Both the position numbers and the translations under genes were made by a program. A DNA stretch of 64,000 bases from CAVSJJ01 sp963771015 (GTDB taxonomy: Bacteria; Actinomycetota; Actinomycetes; Actinomycetales; Dermatophilaceae), in the NCBI GenBank assembly GCA_963771015.1, contig CAVYRN010000009.1, positions 62,001 through 126,000 on the forward strand. Direction: 5' to 3'. Positions 41,968-54,600 of this stretch are shown here, piece by piece; the first letter of the stretch is position 1, and every line of letters begins with the position of its first letter. A model generated the notes under the pieces. It made no database searches, was not told where the DNA came from, and saw nothing but the letters and a program-made list of their open reading frames with translations.

Positions 41968-43209
41968 ATGAAACGCGCCTTCGCTCAGGCCGGCTTCGGT
42001 CGGCTGTATGCCGGGCTGACGACGTCCGCCTTCGGCGACTCGGTCATGCTCCTCGTCCTCAGCATGTGGGTGAAGACCCTCACGGGGTCCAACGCCCAGG
42101 CCGGGCTGACCTTCCTCTTCATGCTGCTGCCCTCGCTCGTGGCGCCAGCCCTCGGGGTGTGGGTCGACAAGTTCCGCCGCCGCCCCCTGCTCGTGTGGGG
42201 CAACCTCGCGTCGGCGGCCATGCTCATGCCGCTGCTCCTCGTCCACCGGGCCTCCGACGTCTGGATCCTGTGGACCGTCGCGTTCTGCTACGGCGTCTCC
42301 TTCGTCGTCCTTCCGGCCGGGGTCAACGGGCTGCTCAAGGAGCTCCTGCCCGACGACGCCCTCGTCGATGCCAACGCCGCCCTGCAGACGACGAAGGAGG
42401 CGTTCCGCCTCGTCGGGCCGCTCGTCGGCGCCGCGATCTTCGCCTGGCTGGGCGGGGGCGTGGTGGCGCTCGTCGACGCGGTGTCCTTCGTCGCCGCCGC
42501 TGCGGTCCTGTCCACGATCGCGATCCGCGAGGAGGAGCCCGCCGTCGAGGAGAGCCACCTGTGGCACCGGATGGCCGCCGGGGTGGCTCACCTCGTCGGC
42601 GACCGGGTCCTGCGGGACGTCCTCGTCGGGTTCGGGCTCATGCAGCTCGTCATCGGGTTCACCGAGGCCTCGATCTACGCCGTCCTCGACGGCTTCGGCA
42701 AGCCGCCGACGTTCGCCGGTGTCGTCCTCACCGCCCAGGGCGTGGGGGCCGTCGCCGGCGGGCTGGCGTCGAACCGGGTGGTCCGCCGGATCGGTGAGGT
42801 GAGTACCGCCGTCCTCAGCATGGTCATCCTCTCCGCCGGGATCCTCGTCGTCGCCGTCACCCACTCACTCGGCGTCATGCTCGTCGCGGTCGCGGTCCTC
42901 GGCATTGCCATCCCGCCGCTGTTCGTCTCGGTGATGACGCTCATCCAGCGACGGACACCGCAGCAGATCATGGGTCGGGTCTCCCTCGCGACCGAGGTCG
43001 TCCTCGGAACCCCCCAGGCGATCTCGCTGGCGGTCGGAGCGATGCTCGTCGCGGTGCTCAGCTACCACGTCATCTTCGCCATCATCGCCGTCGTGACGAT
43101 GCTGGGCGCGGCATACATCGTGGCCCGGCTGCGCGACGACATGCGTGCCGACTGGCGGGCCGGACGAACGCCGTCCCAGGTCGACGACGGGGCGCTGGTC
43201 GGCGAGTAG
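41968..43209 (+). CDS. MFS transporter, MFS_3/enterobactin-exporter-like
   Basis: A 413-residue membrane protein with about twelve hydrophobic helices, opening FAQAGFGRLYAGLTTSAFGDSVMLLVLSMWVKTLTGSNAQAGLTFLFM and with the LGVWVDKFRRRPLLVWGN loop-2/3 motif of MFS_3. These act as drug or siderophore exporters. It probably shares a message with DUF4097. The substrate is not known. Confidence 0.88.
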   Translation: MKRAFAQAGFGRLYAGLTTSAFGDSVMLLVLSMWVKTLTGSNAQAGLTFLFMLLPSLVAPALGVWVDKFRRRPLLVWGNLASAAMLMPLLLVHRASDVWILWTVAFCYGVSFVVLPAGVNGLLKELLPDDALVDANAALQTTKEAFRLVGPLVGAAIFAWLGGGVVALVDAVSFVAAAAVLSTIAIREEEPAVEESHLWHRMAAGVAHLVGDRVLRDVLVGFGLMQLVIGFTEASIYAVLDGFGKPPTFAGVVLTAQGVGAVAGGLASNRVVRRIGEVSTAVLSMVILSAGILVVAVTHSLGVMLVAVAVLGIAIPPLFVSVMTLIQRRTPQQIMGRVSLATEVVLGTPQAISLAVGAMLVAVLSYHVIFAIIAVVTMLGAAYIVARLRDDMRADWRAGRTPSQVDDGALVGE

Positions 43210-43223
43210 CCCGCCCGCGGTCG

Positions 43224-43229
43224 TAGGCT
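43224..43229 (+). promoter_or_regulatory. candidate -10 element for the nucleoside hydrolase
   Basis: TAGGCT ends 6 nt before the ATG at 43236: leaderless layout, and a new transcription unit after the MFS gene. Confidence 0.4.
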
Positions 43230-43235
43230 CGGCAG

Positions 43236-44231
43236 ATGCCCCCGGCGCCCATCCCCGTCGTCCTTGACGTCGACACCGGGGTCGACGACGCGTGCGCCCT
43301 CCTCCTGGCCGCCCTGCACCCCGGGCTCGACCTGCGAGCGGTCACCTGTGTCGGCGGCAACGCCCCGCTCGCCGATGTCGTCCGCAACACCCTCACCGTC
43401 CTCGCCACGTGTGGTGCGCCGGACGTTCCCGTCGCAGCGGGCGCCGCACGGCCGCTCCTCGAGCACCCCCGCGACGCCCGGCACGTCCACGGCGCCGACG
43501 GGATGGCGGACCTCGGCCGTCCCGCGCCCGACCTCGTCCCCGACCCCCGCCACGCCGTCGAGCTGCTCCGCGAGGTCATCGTCGCTCAGGCGGCCGCGGG
43601 TGCCGCGGTGACGCTGGTCCCGCTCGCTCCCATGACGACCATCGCCCTCCTCGCCCGCACCCATCCCGAGGCCTTCGCGCGCCTGCGCCGGGTCGTCCTC
43701 ATGGGTGGCGGCGCCCAGGTCGGCAACGTGACGGCCTCGGCGGAGTTCAACGTGTTCCACGACCCGGAGGCGGCGGCCATCGTGCTGGACGCGTGCGCGG
43801 AGCTGGGGGTCCCGGTGACGATGTACGGCCTCGACGTCTTCTACCGCCCCACCGTCACCCGGGCCCAGGGCGAGGCTCTCCTGGCCGCCGACGACGGAAC
43901 GGGTCCCGCCTCGCTGGCCGGCGGCCTCATCCGGTTCATGTGCGACCGGTTCGGCGAGGACGCCACGACGATCGGCGACGCCGGCGCCGTGGCCGCGGTC
44001 CTCGCGCCCGACGCACTGACCACCTCGCTGCTCCCGGTGCGGGTCGAGCTCGCCGGCACCTGGACCCGTGGCCGCACCATCGTCGACCTGCGTGGCTCGG
44101 CGGCCGTCCTCGACCACGACCCGCACGGCATGGCACCGGCCCTCGTCGACGTGGCCCTCGACATCGACGGCGCGCGGGTGGCCTCCCTGTGGCTCGACAC
44201 CGTCCGCGCCGCCGGGGGCAGGACCCCCTGA
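43236..44231 (+). CDS. inosine-uridine-type nucleoside hydrolase
   Basis: A 331-residue hydrolase splitting N-ribosides into base and ribose. The Ca-binding N-terminal cluster LDVDTGVDDACALLLAA is intact, with the family blocks TLVPLAPMTTIALL, VVLMGGGAQVGNVTASAEFNVFHDPEAA and a C-terminal acidic ligand (TIGDAGAV). The next gene, a ribokinase, begins within its stop codon (TGATG), so ribose released here is phosphorylated by the partner. Confidence 0.92.
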   Translation: MPPAPIPVVLDVDTGVDDACALLLAALHPGLDLRAVTCVGGNAPLADVVRNTLTVLATCGAPDVPVAAGAARPLLEHPRDARHVHGADGMADLGRPAPDLVPDPRHAVELLREVIVAQAAAGAAVTLVPLAPMTTIALLARTHPEAFARLRRVVLMGGGAQVGNVTASAEFNVFHDPEAAAIVLDACAELGVPVTMYGLDVFYRPTVTRAQGEALLAADDGTGPASLAGGLIRFMCDRFGEDATTIGDAGAVAAVLAPDALTTSLLPVRVELAGTWTRGRTIVDLRGSAAVLDHDPHGMAPALVDVALDIDGARVASLWLDTVRAAGGRTP

Positions 44232-45058
44232 TGGGCCGCGTCGTCGTCCTCGGTTCGCTCAACGTCGACCTGGTGACCCGGGTCGAGCGCCACCCCCGGC
44301 CCGGAGAGACGCTCCTCGGCGACGGGCTGCGGCGTCTCGCCGGTGGCAAGGGGGCCAACCAGGCCGTCGCCGCGGCAGCCGCCGGGGCAGCGGTCGCCAT
44401 GGTCGGGGCCGTCGGTGACGACGCCGGGGGAGCGGCCTACCTGCACCGGCTCCGGGCCCGCGGCATCGACGTGACGGGGGTCCGGGTGGTCCCGGGCGAG
44501 CCGACGGGTCACGCCCTCATCGCCGTCGACGACAACGGCGAGAACTCGATCATCGTCATCCCGGGTGCGAACGCCCACCTCCCGGCCGAGCCGGGCCTCG
44601 TCGCCGGGCTCGGCGAGGGCGACGTCCTCCTCGTCCAGCTCGAGGTGCCGCTGCGGACGGTGGCGGTCGCCGCGCGGGCGGCGCATGGGGCGGGTGCTCG
44701 CGTCGTCATCAACACGGCGCCGTATGCCGCCCTGCCCCCCGATGTGGTGGCCCTCGCCGACCCGGTCGTCGCCAACGAGCACGAGGCGGCGCTCCTTGCC
44801 GACGGTGACGCCGTCGCCGGCTCGCTCCTGGTCACCTTCGGCGCTGCGGGAGCGGCGTGGGACGGGGCATCCGAGCCGGGAGTGCTCGTCCCCGGGGAGG
44901 ACGTCGTCGACACGACCGGCGCCGGCGACGCCTTCTGCGGGGCGCTCGCCGCGGCGCTCGCGGCCGGCGCGGACCGGGATGCCGCGCTCGCCGCGGCCCT
45001 CGCTGCCGGCGCCGAGGCGGTCCGGCACGCCGGCGCCCAGCCCGAACCGGACCTGTGA
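44231..45058 (+). CDS. rbsK: ribokinase
   Basis: A 275-residue PfkB-family kinase that phosphorylates ribose at O5. The two PfkB signatures are present: GGKGANQAVAAAAAGAAVAMVG and DTTGAGDAFCGALAAAL, the latter with the catalytic Asp in the GAGD anion hole. It overlaps the nucleoside hydrolase by 1 nt, forming a nucleoside salvage pair. No ribose permease is nearby. Confidence 0.9.
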   Translation: MGRVVVLGSLNVDLVTRVERHPRPGETLLGDGLRRLAGGKGANQAVAAAAAGAAVAMVGAVGDDAGGAAYLHRLRARGIDVTGVRVVPGEPTGHALIAVDDNGENSIIVIPGANAHLPAEPGLVAGLGEGDVLLVQLEVPLRTVAVAARAAHGAGARVVINTAPYAALPPDVVALADPVVANEHEAALLADGDAVAGSLLVTFGAAGAAWDGASEPGVLVPGEDVVDTTGAGDAFCGALAAALAAGADRDAALAAALAAGAEAVRHAGAQPEPDL

Positions 45059-45484
45059 CATCGACCGGCCTCGACGAGGGCACGGCCCCGTCACCGGACC
45101 GCGTCAGGTGCCCGCTGACCTGCGCTGATGGGTTTCGGCGGGCGCGGCATACGCTCTGCTGGGGCTCCTCGCGACGCGCCGTGACCACTCCGTGTCTTGA
45201 CGCCGCCCGGCCCCAGGTCCCATAGTCGTCGCGTCGACGGCGGAATGCTCGATCCGCTCCTCGACCGTCCCCGCAGCCGGGTGGCTGGACAGGGTTGGAC
45301 GGTCGCGCCTATTTTCGGTATGCTGTCGCTTTGCGCTGCCCTCTGACCTCCACTCGCCCATTGGTGTGCCTTCTATCGTCGCGCCCGGCTGTCGCCGCGC
45401 GTCGCTGTGGATGCCGCCCGGCTTCGGAGTGCCGAGGGACGCACCAACCTGAAGAACTCGACAGGTCATTGGAAGGACCTTTCC
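45059..45484 (+). other. gene-free region upstream of rpoB
   Basis: A 426-nt stretch without a gene. It holds an octamer copy (CGGCATAC near 45147), the rpoB promoter (45295-45324), and a leader of about 150 nt. The usual rplJ-rplL genes are not here. Frames open in the leader are not preceded by ribosome sites. Confidence 0.75.
45295..45324 (+). promoter_or_regulatory. core promoter of rpoB-rpoC
   Basis: TTGGAC (45295-45300), an 18-nt spacer, then TATGCT (45319-45324), followed 6 nt later by TTGCG. The same arrangement occurs before rpsL and rpsJ. The transcript would carry a leader of about 150 nt. Confidence 0.7.
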
Positions 45485-48400
45485 TTGGCTGCCTCGCGCA
45501 CCGCGTCACCAAAGCCCACCGCATGGACGCCCTCGGGTCGTCTCTCCTTCTCCAAGATCCGTGAGCCGCTGGAGGTCCCCGACCTGCTGGCGTTGCAGAC
45601 GGAGAGCTTCGACTGGCTGCTCGGCAACGAGCGCTGGCAGGAGCGCGTCGCGGCCGCCAAGGCCGAGGGCCGCGACGACGTCCCGGACCGGTCCGGCCTC
45701 GAGGAGATCTTCGACGAGATCTCGCCCATCGAGGACTTCAGCGGCTCGATGTCGCTGTCCTTCCGGGACCACCGCTTCGAGGATGTCAAGTACTCCATCG
45801 AGGACTGCAAGGAGCGCGACCAGACCTACTCCGCGCCCCTGTTCGTCACCGCGGAGTTCATGAACACGACGACCGGCGAGATCAAGAGCCAGACCGTGTT
45901 CATGGGCGACTTCCCGCTCATGACCGAGCGGGGCACGTTCATCATCAACGGCACCGAGCGGGTCGTCGTCTCGCAGCTCGTCCGCAGCCCGGGCGTGGTC
46001 TTCGAGCGCAGCACGGACAAGACGTCCGACAAGGACGTCTTCACCGCCAAGGTCATCCCGAGCCGCGGCGCCTGGCTCGAGTTCGAGATCGACAAGCGCG
46101 ACATGGTCGGGGTACGCATCGACCGCAAGCGCAAGCAGTCGGTGACCGTCCTGCTCAAGGCCCTGGGTTGGACCAACGAGCAGATCCTCGAGTCCTTCGG
46201 CCAGTACGAGTCGATCCGGCTCACCCTCGAGAAGGACAACACGACGGGCCAGGACGACGCCCTGCTCGACATCTACCGGAAGCTGCGTCCGGGCGAGCCG
46301 CCGACCAAGGAGGCCGCCCAGACCCTCCTCGACAACCTGTACTTCAACAGCAAGCGCTACGACCTGGCCAAGGTCGGTCGCTACAAGCTGAACAAGAAGC
46401 TCGGTGTCGTGGGCGAGTTCAGCCAGTCGACGCTGACCATCGACGACATCGTCGCGACGATCAGCTATCTCGTGGCCCTGCACGCCGGCGAGGAGACGAT
46501 CACCGGCGTCCGCAAGGGCGAGGAGGTGCAGCTGCGCGTCGAGACCGACGACATCGACCACTTCGGCAACCGTCGGCTGCGCAACGTCGGCGAGCTCATC
46601 CAGAACCAGGTCCGCACCGGCCTGTCCCGGATGGAGCGCGTCGTCCGCGAGCGGATGACGACCCAGGACGTCGAGGCGATCACGCCGCAGACGCTGATCA
46701 ACATCCGCCCGGTCGTGGCGTCCATCAAGGAGTTCTTCGGCACCAGCCAGCTCTCCCAGTTCATGGACCAGAACAACCCGCTGGCCGGCCTCACCCACAA
46801 GCGCCGGCTGTCGGCGCTGGGCCCCGGTGGCCTGTCCCGCGACCGCGCGGGCATGGAGGTCCGGGACGTCCACCCGTCGCACTACGGCCGGATGTGTCCG
46901 ATCGAGACCCCTGAGGGTCCCAACATCGGCCTCATCGGCTCTCTCGCCTCCTACGGGCGGATCAACTCCTTCGGGTTCATCGAGACTCCGTACCGTCGCG
47001 TCGAGGGCGGCCGGATCACCGACGACATCGTCTACCTCTCTGCCGACGAGGAGGACGAGTTCGTCAAGGCCCAGGCCAACGCGACGCTGAGCGAGGACGG
47101 CACCCGGTTCGCCCACGAGCGCGTCCTGGTCCGGACCCGTGGTGGTGAGGTCGAGTACGTGCTCGCCGAGGACGTCGACTTCATGGACGTCTCTGCCCGC
47201 CAGATGGTGTCCGCAGCAACCGCGCTCATCCCGTTCCTCGAGCACGACGACGCCAACCGTGCGCTCATGGGCTCGAACATGCAGCGCCAGGCGGTCCCGC
47301 TCGTGCGGTCCGAGGCTCCGCTCGTCGGGACCGGGATGGAGTTCCGGGCCGCCATCGACTCCGGCGATGTCGTCGTGGCCGAGAAGGCCGGCGTCATCAC
47401 CGAGGTCTCCGCCGACCTGGTCACCGTGGCCGCCGACGACGGTACGAGCCGGACCTACCGGATCAACAAGTTCAACCGGTCCAACCAGGGCAACTCGTAC
47501 AACCAGCGGGTCATCGTGTCCGAGGGCGCCCGCGTCGAGGCCGGTGGCCTCATCGCCGACGGCCCGGCCACCGACGGTGGCGAGATGGCGCTCGGGCGCA
47601 ACCTCCTCGTGGCGTTCATGCCCTGGGAGGGCCACAACTACGAGGACGCGATCATCCTCAGCCAGCGGCTCGTCCAGGACGACGTCCTCTCCTCGATCCA
47701 CATCGAGGAGCACGAGGTCGACGCCCGCGACACCAAGCTCGGCCCGGAGGAGATCACCCGCGACATCCCCAACGTCTCCGAGGAGGTCCTCGCTGACCTC
47801 GACGAGCGCGGGATCATCCGGATCGGCGCCGAGGTCCGCGACGGCGACCTCCTCGTCGGCAAGGTCACGCCCAAGGGCGAGACCGAGCTGACCCCGGAGG
47901 AGCGGCTGCTGCGCGCCATCTTCGGCGAGAAGGCCCGCGAGGTCCGCGACACCTCCCTGAAGGTGCCGCACGGCGAGACCGGGACCATCATCGGCGTCAA
48001 GGTGTTCGACAAGGACGAGGGCGACGAGCTGCCTCCGGGCGTCAACCAGCTCGTCCGGGTCTATGTCGCGAACAAGCGCAAGATCACCGACGGCGACAAG
48101 CTGGCCGGCCGGCACGGCAACAAGGGGGTCATCTCCAAGATCCTGCCCGTCGAGGACATGCCGTTCCTCGAGGACGGCACGCCCGTCGACGTCGTCCTCA
48201 ACCCGCTCGGCGTACCGGGCCGGATGAACGTCGGGCAGATCCTCGAGCTGCACCTGGGCTGGGCCGCCAGTCGCGGGTGGCAGGTCGAGGGGAACCCCGA
48301 CTGGGCCAAGATGCTCCCGCAGGAGGCCCTCCAGGCCGTTCCCGGCACCCGGGTCGCCTCGCCGGTCTTCGACGGCGCGCGCGAGAACGAGATCGTCGGT

Positions 48401-48970
48401 CTGCTCGGGTCCACCCTGCCGACCCGCGATGGCGTCCGTCTCATCGACTCCTCCGGCAAGGCACTGCTCTTCGACGGCCGCTCCGGCGAGCCGTTCCCGG
48501 AGCCGGTCTCGGTGGGCTACATGTACATCCTCAAGCTGCACCACCTCGTCGACGACAAGATCCACGCACGCAGCACGGGTCCGTACTCGATGATCACCCA
48601 GCAGCCGCTCGGCGGTAAGGCCCAGTTCGGTGGCCAGCGCTTCGGTGAGATGGAGGTCTGGGCTCTCGAGGCGTACGGCGCGGCCTACGCCCTGCAGGAG
48701 CTGCTGACGATCAAGTCCGACGACGTCAACGGCCGAGTCAAGGTCTACGAGGCGATCGTCAAGGGCGACAACATCCCGGAGCCGGGCATCCCCGAGTCCT
48801 TCAAGGTCCTCATCAAGGAGATGCAGTCCCTCTGCCTCAACGTCGAGGTGCTGTCCAGTGACGGGCAGGCCATCGAGATGCGCGAGGCCGAGGACGACGT
48901 GTTCCGGGCCGCCGAGGAGCTTGGCATCGACCTGTCGCGGCGTGAGCCGAGCAGCGTCGAAGAGGTCTGA
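45485..48970 (+). CDS. rpoB: DNA-directed RNA polymerase subunit beta
   Basis: An 1161-residue subunit of the catalytic core. A TTG start at 45485 is chosen: GGAAGGA (45471-45477) is 7 nt upstream, and the protein then begins MAASRTASPKPTAW as actinobacterial RpoB does; the frame is open farther upstream without a site. The rifampicin region reads FFGTSQLSQFMDQNNPLAGLTHKRRLSALGPGG, with the Asp, His and Ser associated with sensitivity all wild type. The C-terminus HLVDDKIHARSTGPYSMITQQPLGGKAQFGGQRFGEMEVWALEAYGAA is canonical. Confidence 0.97.
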   Translation: MAASRTASPKPTAWTPSGRLSFSKIREPLEVPDLLALQTESFDWLLGNERWQERVAAAKAEGRDDVPDRSGLEEIFDEISPIEDFSGSMSLSFRDHRFEDVKYSIEDCKERDQTYSAPLFVTAEFMNTTTGEIKSQTVFMGDFPLMTERGTFIINGTERVVVSQLVRSPGVVFERSTDKTSDKDVFTAKVIPSRGAWLEFEIDKRDMVGVRIDRKRKQSVTVLLKALGWTNEQILESFGQYESIRLTLEKDNTTGQDDALLDIYRKLRPGEPPTKEAAQTLLDNLYFNSKRYDLAKVGRYKLNKKLGVVGEFSQSTLTIDDIVATISYLVALHAGEETITGVRKGEEVQLRVETDDIDHFGNRRLRNVGELIQNQVRTGLSRMERVVRERMTTQDVEAITPQTLINIRPVVASIKEFFGTSQLSQFMDQNNPLAGLTHKRRLSALGPGGLSRDRAGMEVRDVHPSHYGRMCPIETPEGPNIGLIGSLASYGRINSFGFIETPYRRVEGGRITDDIVYLSADEEDEFVKAQANATLSEDGTRFAHERVLVRTRGGEVEYVLAEDVDFMDVSARQMVSAATALIPFLEHDDANRALMGSNMQRQAVPLVRSEAPLVGTGMEFRAAIDSGDVVVAEKAGVITEVSADLVTVAADDGTSRTYRINKFNRSNQGNSYNQRVIVSEGARVEAGGLIADGPATDGGEMALGRNLLVAFMPWEGHNYEDAIILSQRLVQDDVLSSIHIEEHEVDARDTKLGPEEITRDIPNVSEEVLADLDERGIIRIGAEVRDGDLLVGKVTPKGETELTPEERLLRAIFGEKAREVRDTSLKVPHGETGTIIGVKVFDKDEGDELPPGVNQLVRVYVANKRKITDGDKLAGRHGNKGVISKILPVEDMPFLEDGTPVDVVLNPLGVPGRMNVGQILELHLGWAASRGWQVEGNPDWAKMLPQEALQAVPGTRVASPVFDGARENEIVGLLGSTLPTRDGVRLIDSSGKALLFDGRSGEPFPEPVSVGYMYILKLHHLVDDKIHARSTGPYSMITQQPLGGKAQFGGQRFGEMEVWALEAYGAAYALQELLTIKSDDVNGRVKVYEAIVKGDNIPEPGIPESFKVLIKEMQSLCLNVEVLSSDGQAIEMREAEDDVFRAAEELGIDLSRREPSSVEEV

Positions 48971-48981
48971 CAGGTGAGCCT

Positions 48982-49012
48982 CCCCGGTATGCCGCCCGCC
49001 GGCATACCGGGG
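48982..49012 (+). repeat. hairpin between rpoB and rpoC made of paired GTATGCC motifs
   Basis: A perfect 12-bp stem (48982-48993 with 49001-49012) and a 7-nt loop; each arm contains the GTATGCC motif and the whole reads as an inverted pair. It is inside an operon that must be read through, and no T-run follows. It may be an RNA processing or stability signal, or simply a paired genomic motif. Confidence 0.75.
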
Positions 49013-49082
49013 AACGAACCGGTACGACTCACACCTGAACAGACCATCTGAGATTTAGAACGAAACCGAGAGAAGGAATCGC

Positions 49083-52979
<3,897 letters not shown>

Positions 52980-52992
52980 GGCTCGGCCCGCC

Positions 52993-53050
52993 ACGACGAC
53001 GGGCGGGTATGCCGCGCACTCACCGGTGCGGCATACCCGCCCGTCGTCGT
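52993..53050 (+). terminator. strong hairpin after rpoC
   Basis: A perfect 23-bp stem (52993-53015 with 53028-53050) with a 12-nt loop, starting 14 nt after the rpoC stop. Both arms carry the GTATGCCG/CGGCATAC motif facing each other. It lacks a T-run but its length and place make it the likely end of the rpoBC message. Confidence 0.75.
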
Positions 53051-53117
53051 CGGCGCCCGACGGGTCGACCGCGGCCCTGCGGCTCAGTGCCGGTTGGGCG
53101 AGGGAGGATCCAGGCCG

Positions 53118-53123
53118 TACCGT
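53118..53123 (+). promoter_or_regulatory. candidate -10 element for the spermidine-synthase-like gene
   Basis: TACCGT lies 7 nt before the GTG at 53131, with no Shine-Dalgarno: leaderless layout. Confidence 0.35.
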
Positions 53124-53130
53124 CGCCGTC

Positions 53131-53856
53131 GTGGGAACGCATGCGGGAGCACCGGAGGCAGGCCGCGGCTCCCCGGTCACGTTGGCCCGGGTCGACACCC
53201 CCGCGGGCGAGGTCACACTGCGCCGCCGCGGCGAGGTGCTCGAGCTCATCGTGGACGGGGCCTTCGCCATGGACACCGTCGACACCTCGACCGAGGTGGC
53301 GCTCGCCCGTGAGGCACTGGACCGCCATGACGCCCCGGCGCGGGTCCTCGTCGGCGGCCTGGGGCTGGGAGTCACGGTTCGGGCGGTCCTCGCGGACGAC
53401 CGCGTCGCCCACGTCGATGTCGTCGAGCTCGCCGCCCCGCTCGTCCGGTGGGCGCGGGAGGGGCTCGTCCCGGAGCTGGCCGGGCTCGCCGACGACCCGC
53501 GGTGCGACCTTCACGTCGCCGACGTGGCCGCGGTGCTCGCGGGCGCGGCCGGACCGGCCGGACCGTGGGACGTCGTCCTGCTCGATGTGGACAACGGGCC
53601 CGACTTCCTCGTCCACGAGGAGAACGCCGCGCTGTATGCCGCCCCGGCGCTCCGTCGCGCCCGGTCCCGGATCGCTTCCGGGGGGGTCCTCGTCATCTGG
53701 TCCTCCCACCGGGCCCCGGAGCTGCTCGCCACGCTCGAGGCGGTGGCGCGACCGGGGGACCGGGCGAGCGAGACGACCCTCGTCGTGCTGCGTGGTGGTC
53801 GCGAGCTCGGCTACGCCCTGTACGCGTTGACCGCGGCCGCGGGTCCTGACCTCTGA
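53131..53856 (+). CDS. spermidine synthase-like methyltransferase-fold protein
   Basis: A 241-residue protein of the spermidine synthase-like Rossmann superfamily. The glycine loop is VLVGGLGLGVTVRAVLADD, the acidic end of strand 2 is HVDVVELAAPLVRWAREGL, and VLLDVDNGPDFLVHEEN is the post-IV motif. A short beta N-domain precedes (TLARVDTPAGEVTLRRRGEVLELIVDG). Substrate and even methyl versus aminopropyl transfer are uncertain. It stands alone between the rpoC terminator and an 18-bp hairpin. Confidence 0.75.
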   Translation: MGTHAGAPEAGRGSPVTLARVDTPAGEVTLRRRGEVLELIVDGAFAMDTVDTSTEVALAREALDRHDAPARVLVGGLGLGVTVRAVLADDRVAHVDVVELAAPLVRWAREGLVPELAGLADDPRCDLHVADVAAVLAGAAGPAGPWDVVLLDVDNGPDFLVHEENAALYAAPALRRARSRIASGGVLVIWSSHRAPELLATLEAVARPGDRASETTLVVLRGGRELGYALYALTAAAGPDL

Positions 53857-53869
53857 CCCGCCCCCGGTT

Positions 53870-53925
53870 GAGGGGAGGCAACACGCCGTCCGCGGGCGCG
53901 GCATACTGGCGTGTTGCCTCCCCTC
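53870..53925 (+). terminator. 18-bp perfect hairpin after the spermidine-synthase-like gene
   Basis: Positions 53870-53887 (GAGGGGAGGCAACACGCC) pair perfectly with 53908-53925. The 20-nt loop contains one CGGCATAC octamer. It starts 13 nt after the stop and lacks a T-run. Confidence 0.7.
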
Positions 53926-53956
53926 GGGGGACCCGGCCGACGGGGCCGCCCGTGAT

Positions 53957-53986
53957 TTGGCCGGGTGCTGCGCATGCCGGTAGCAT
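53957..53986 (+). promoter_or_regulatory. core promoter of the str operon (rpsL)
   Basis: TTGGCC (53957-53962), an 18-nt spacer and TAGCAT (53981-53986), then TTGCG after 6 nt. This matches the rpoB and rpsJ promoters in layout. Confidence 0.65.
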
Positions 53987-54225
53987 GGTCCATTGCGTCT
54001 GGCTAGGTCCGGACGCCTCACGCCGAGCGCGACGCGCCCGGCGCGCCCACCTCTCGCCGGGCGCCCCACCCTTGACTTCGACGCAGAGGTCACGCATGGG
54101 GAGTGCAGGGGGGAGCACCCGTTCCGAACACTCCCGATCAGGGGGCCGGAGCGGGCCATGACAAGGAGCCCGTCGGGTCCGGCACGTCCGGGCCGGAGGG
54201 CATCGACCAGAGTACGGAGATCAGG

Positions 54226-54600
54226 TTGCCTACCATCAACCAGCTGGTGCGCAAGGGCCGGCAGGACAAGACCAACAAGGTCAAGACTCCTGCGCTCAAG
54301 GGCTCGCCACAGCGTCGCGGGGTCTGCACCCGCGTCTACACGACCACCCCCAAGAAGCCGAACTCGGCGCTGCGCAAGGTCGCCCGAGTGCGCCTGACCA
54401 GCGGCATCGAGGTCACCGCCTACATCCCCGGTGTCGGCCACAACCTCCAGGAGCACTCCATCGTGCTCGTCCGCGGCGGCCGGGTGAAGGACCTGCCCGG
54501 CGTCCGCTACAAGATCATCCGTGGGTCGCTGGACACCCAGGGCGTCAAGGGCCGCCAGCAGGCCCGGTCCCGCTACGGAGCGAAGAAGGAGAAGAAGTAA
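54226..54600 (+). CDS. rpsL: 30S ribosomal protein S12
   Basis: A 124-residue protein of the decoding centre. A TTG start at 54226 gives the family N-terminus (L/M)PTINQLVRKGRQDK; CGGAG sits 6 nt upstream. The streptomycin-relevant lysines in TTTPKKPNSALRKV and GRVKDLPGVRYK are wild type. Its stop overlaps the rpsG start (TAATG). It heads the str operon rpsL-rpsG-fusA-tuf. Confidence 0.97.
   Translation: MPTINQLVRKGRQDKTNKVKTPALKGSPQRRGVCTRVYTTTPKKPNSALRKVARVRLTSGIEVTAYIPGVGHNLQEHSIVLVRGGRVKDLPGVRYKIIRGSLDTQGVKGRQQARSRYGAKKEKK

Larger units (their letters stand above)
53857..54225 (+). other. gene-free region upstream of rpsL
   Basis: A 369-nt spacer holding a terminator-like hairpin (53870-53925), the str operon promoter (53957-53986) and a leader of about 230 nt ending in AGTACGGAGATCAGG before the TTG start. 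I see no gene. The leader is long enough for control by a ribosomal protein but shows no binding site I recognise. Confidence 0.75.

Noticed and set aside
48982..49012. Intrinsic terminator between rpoB and rpoC
   Set aside because: A perfect stem but no T-run, and rpoC has no separate promoter that I can see, so full termination here is unlikely; kept as a repeat.
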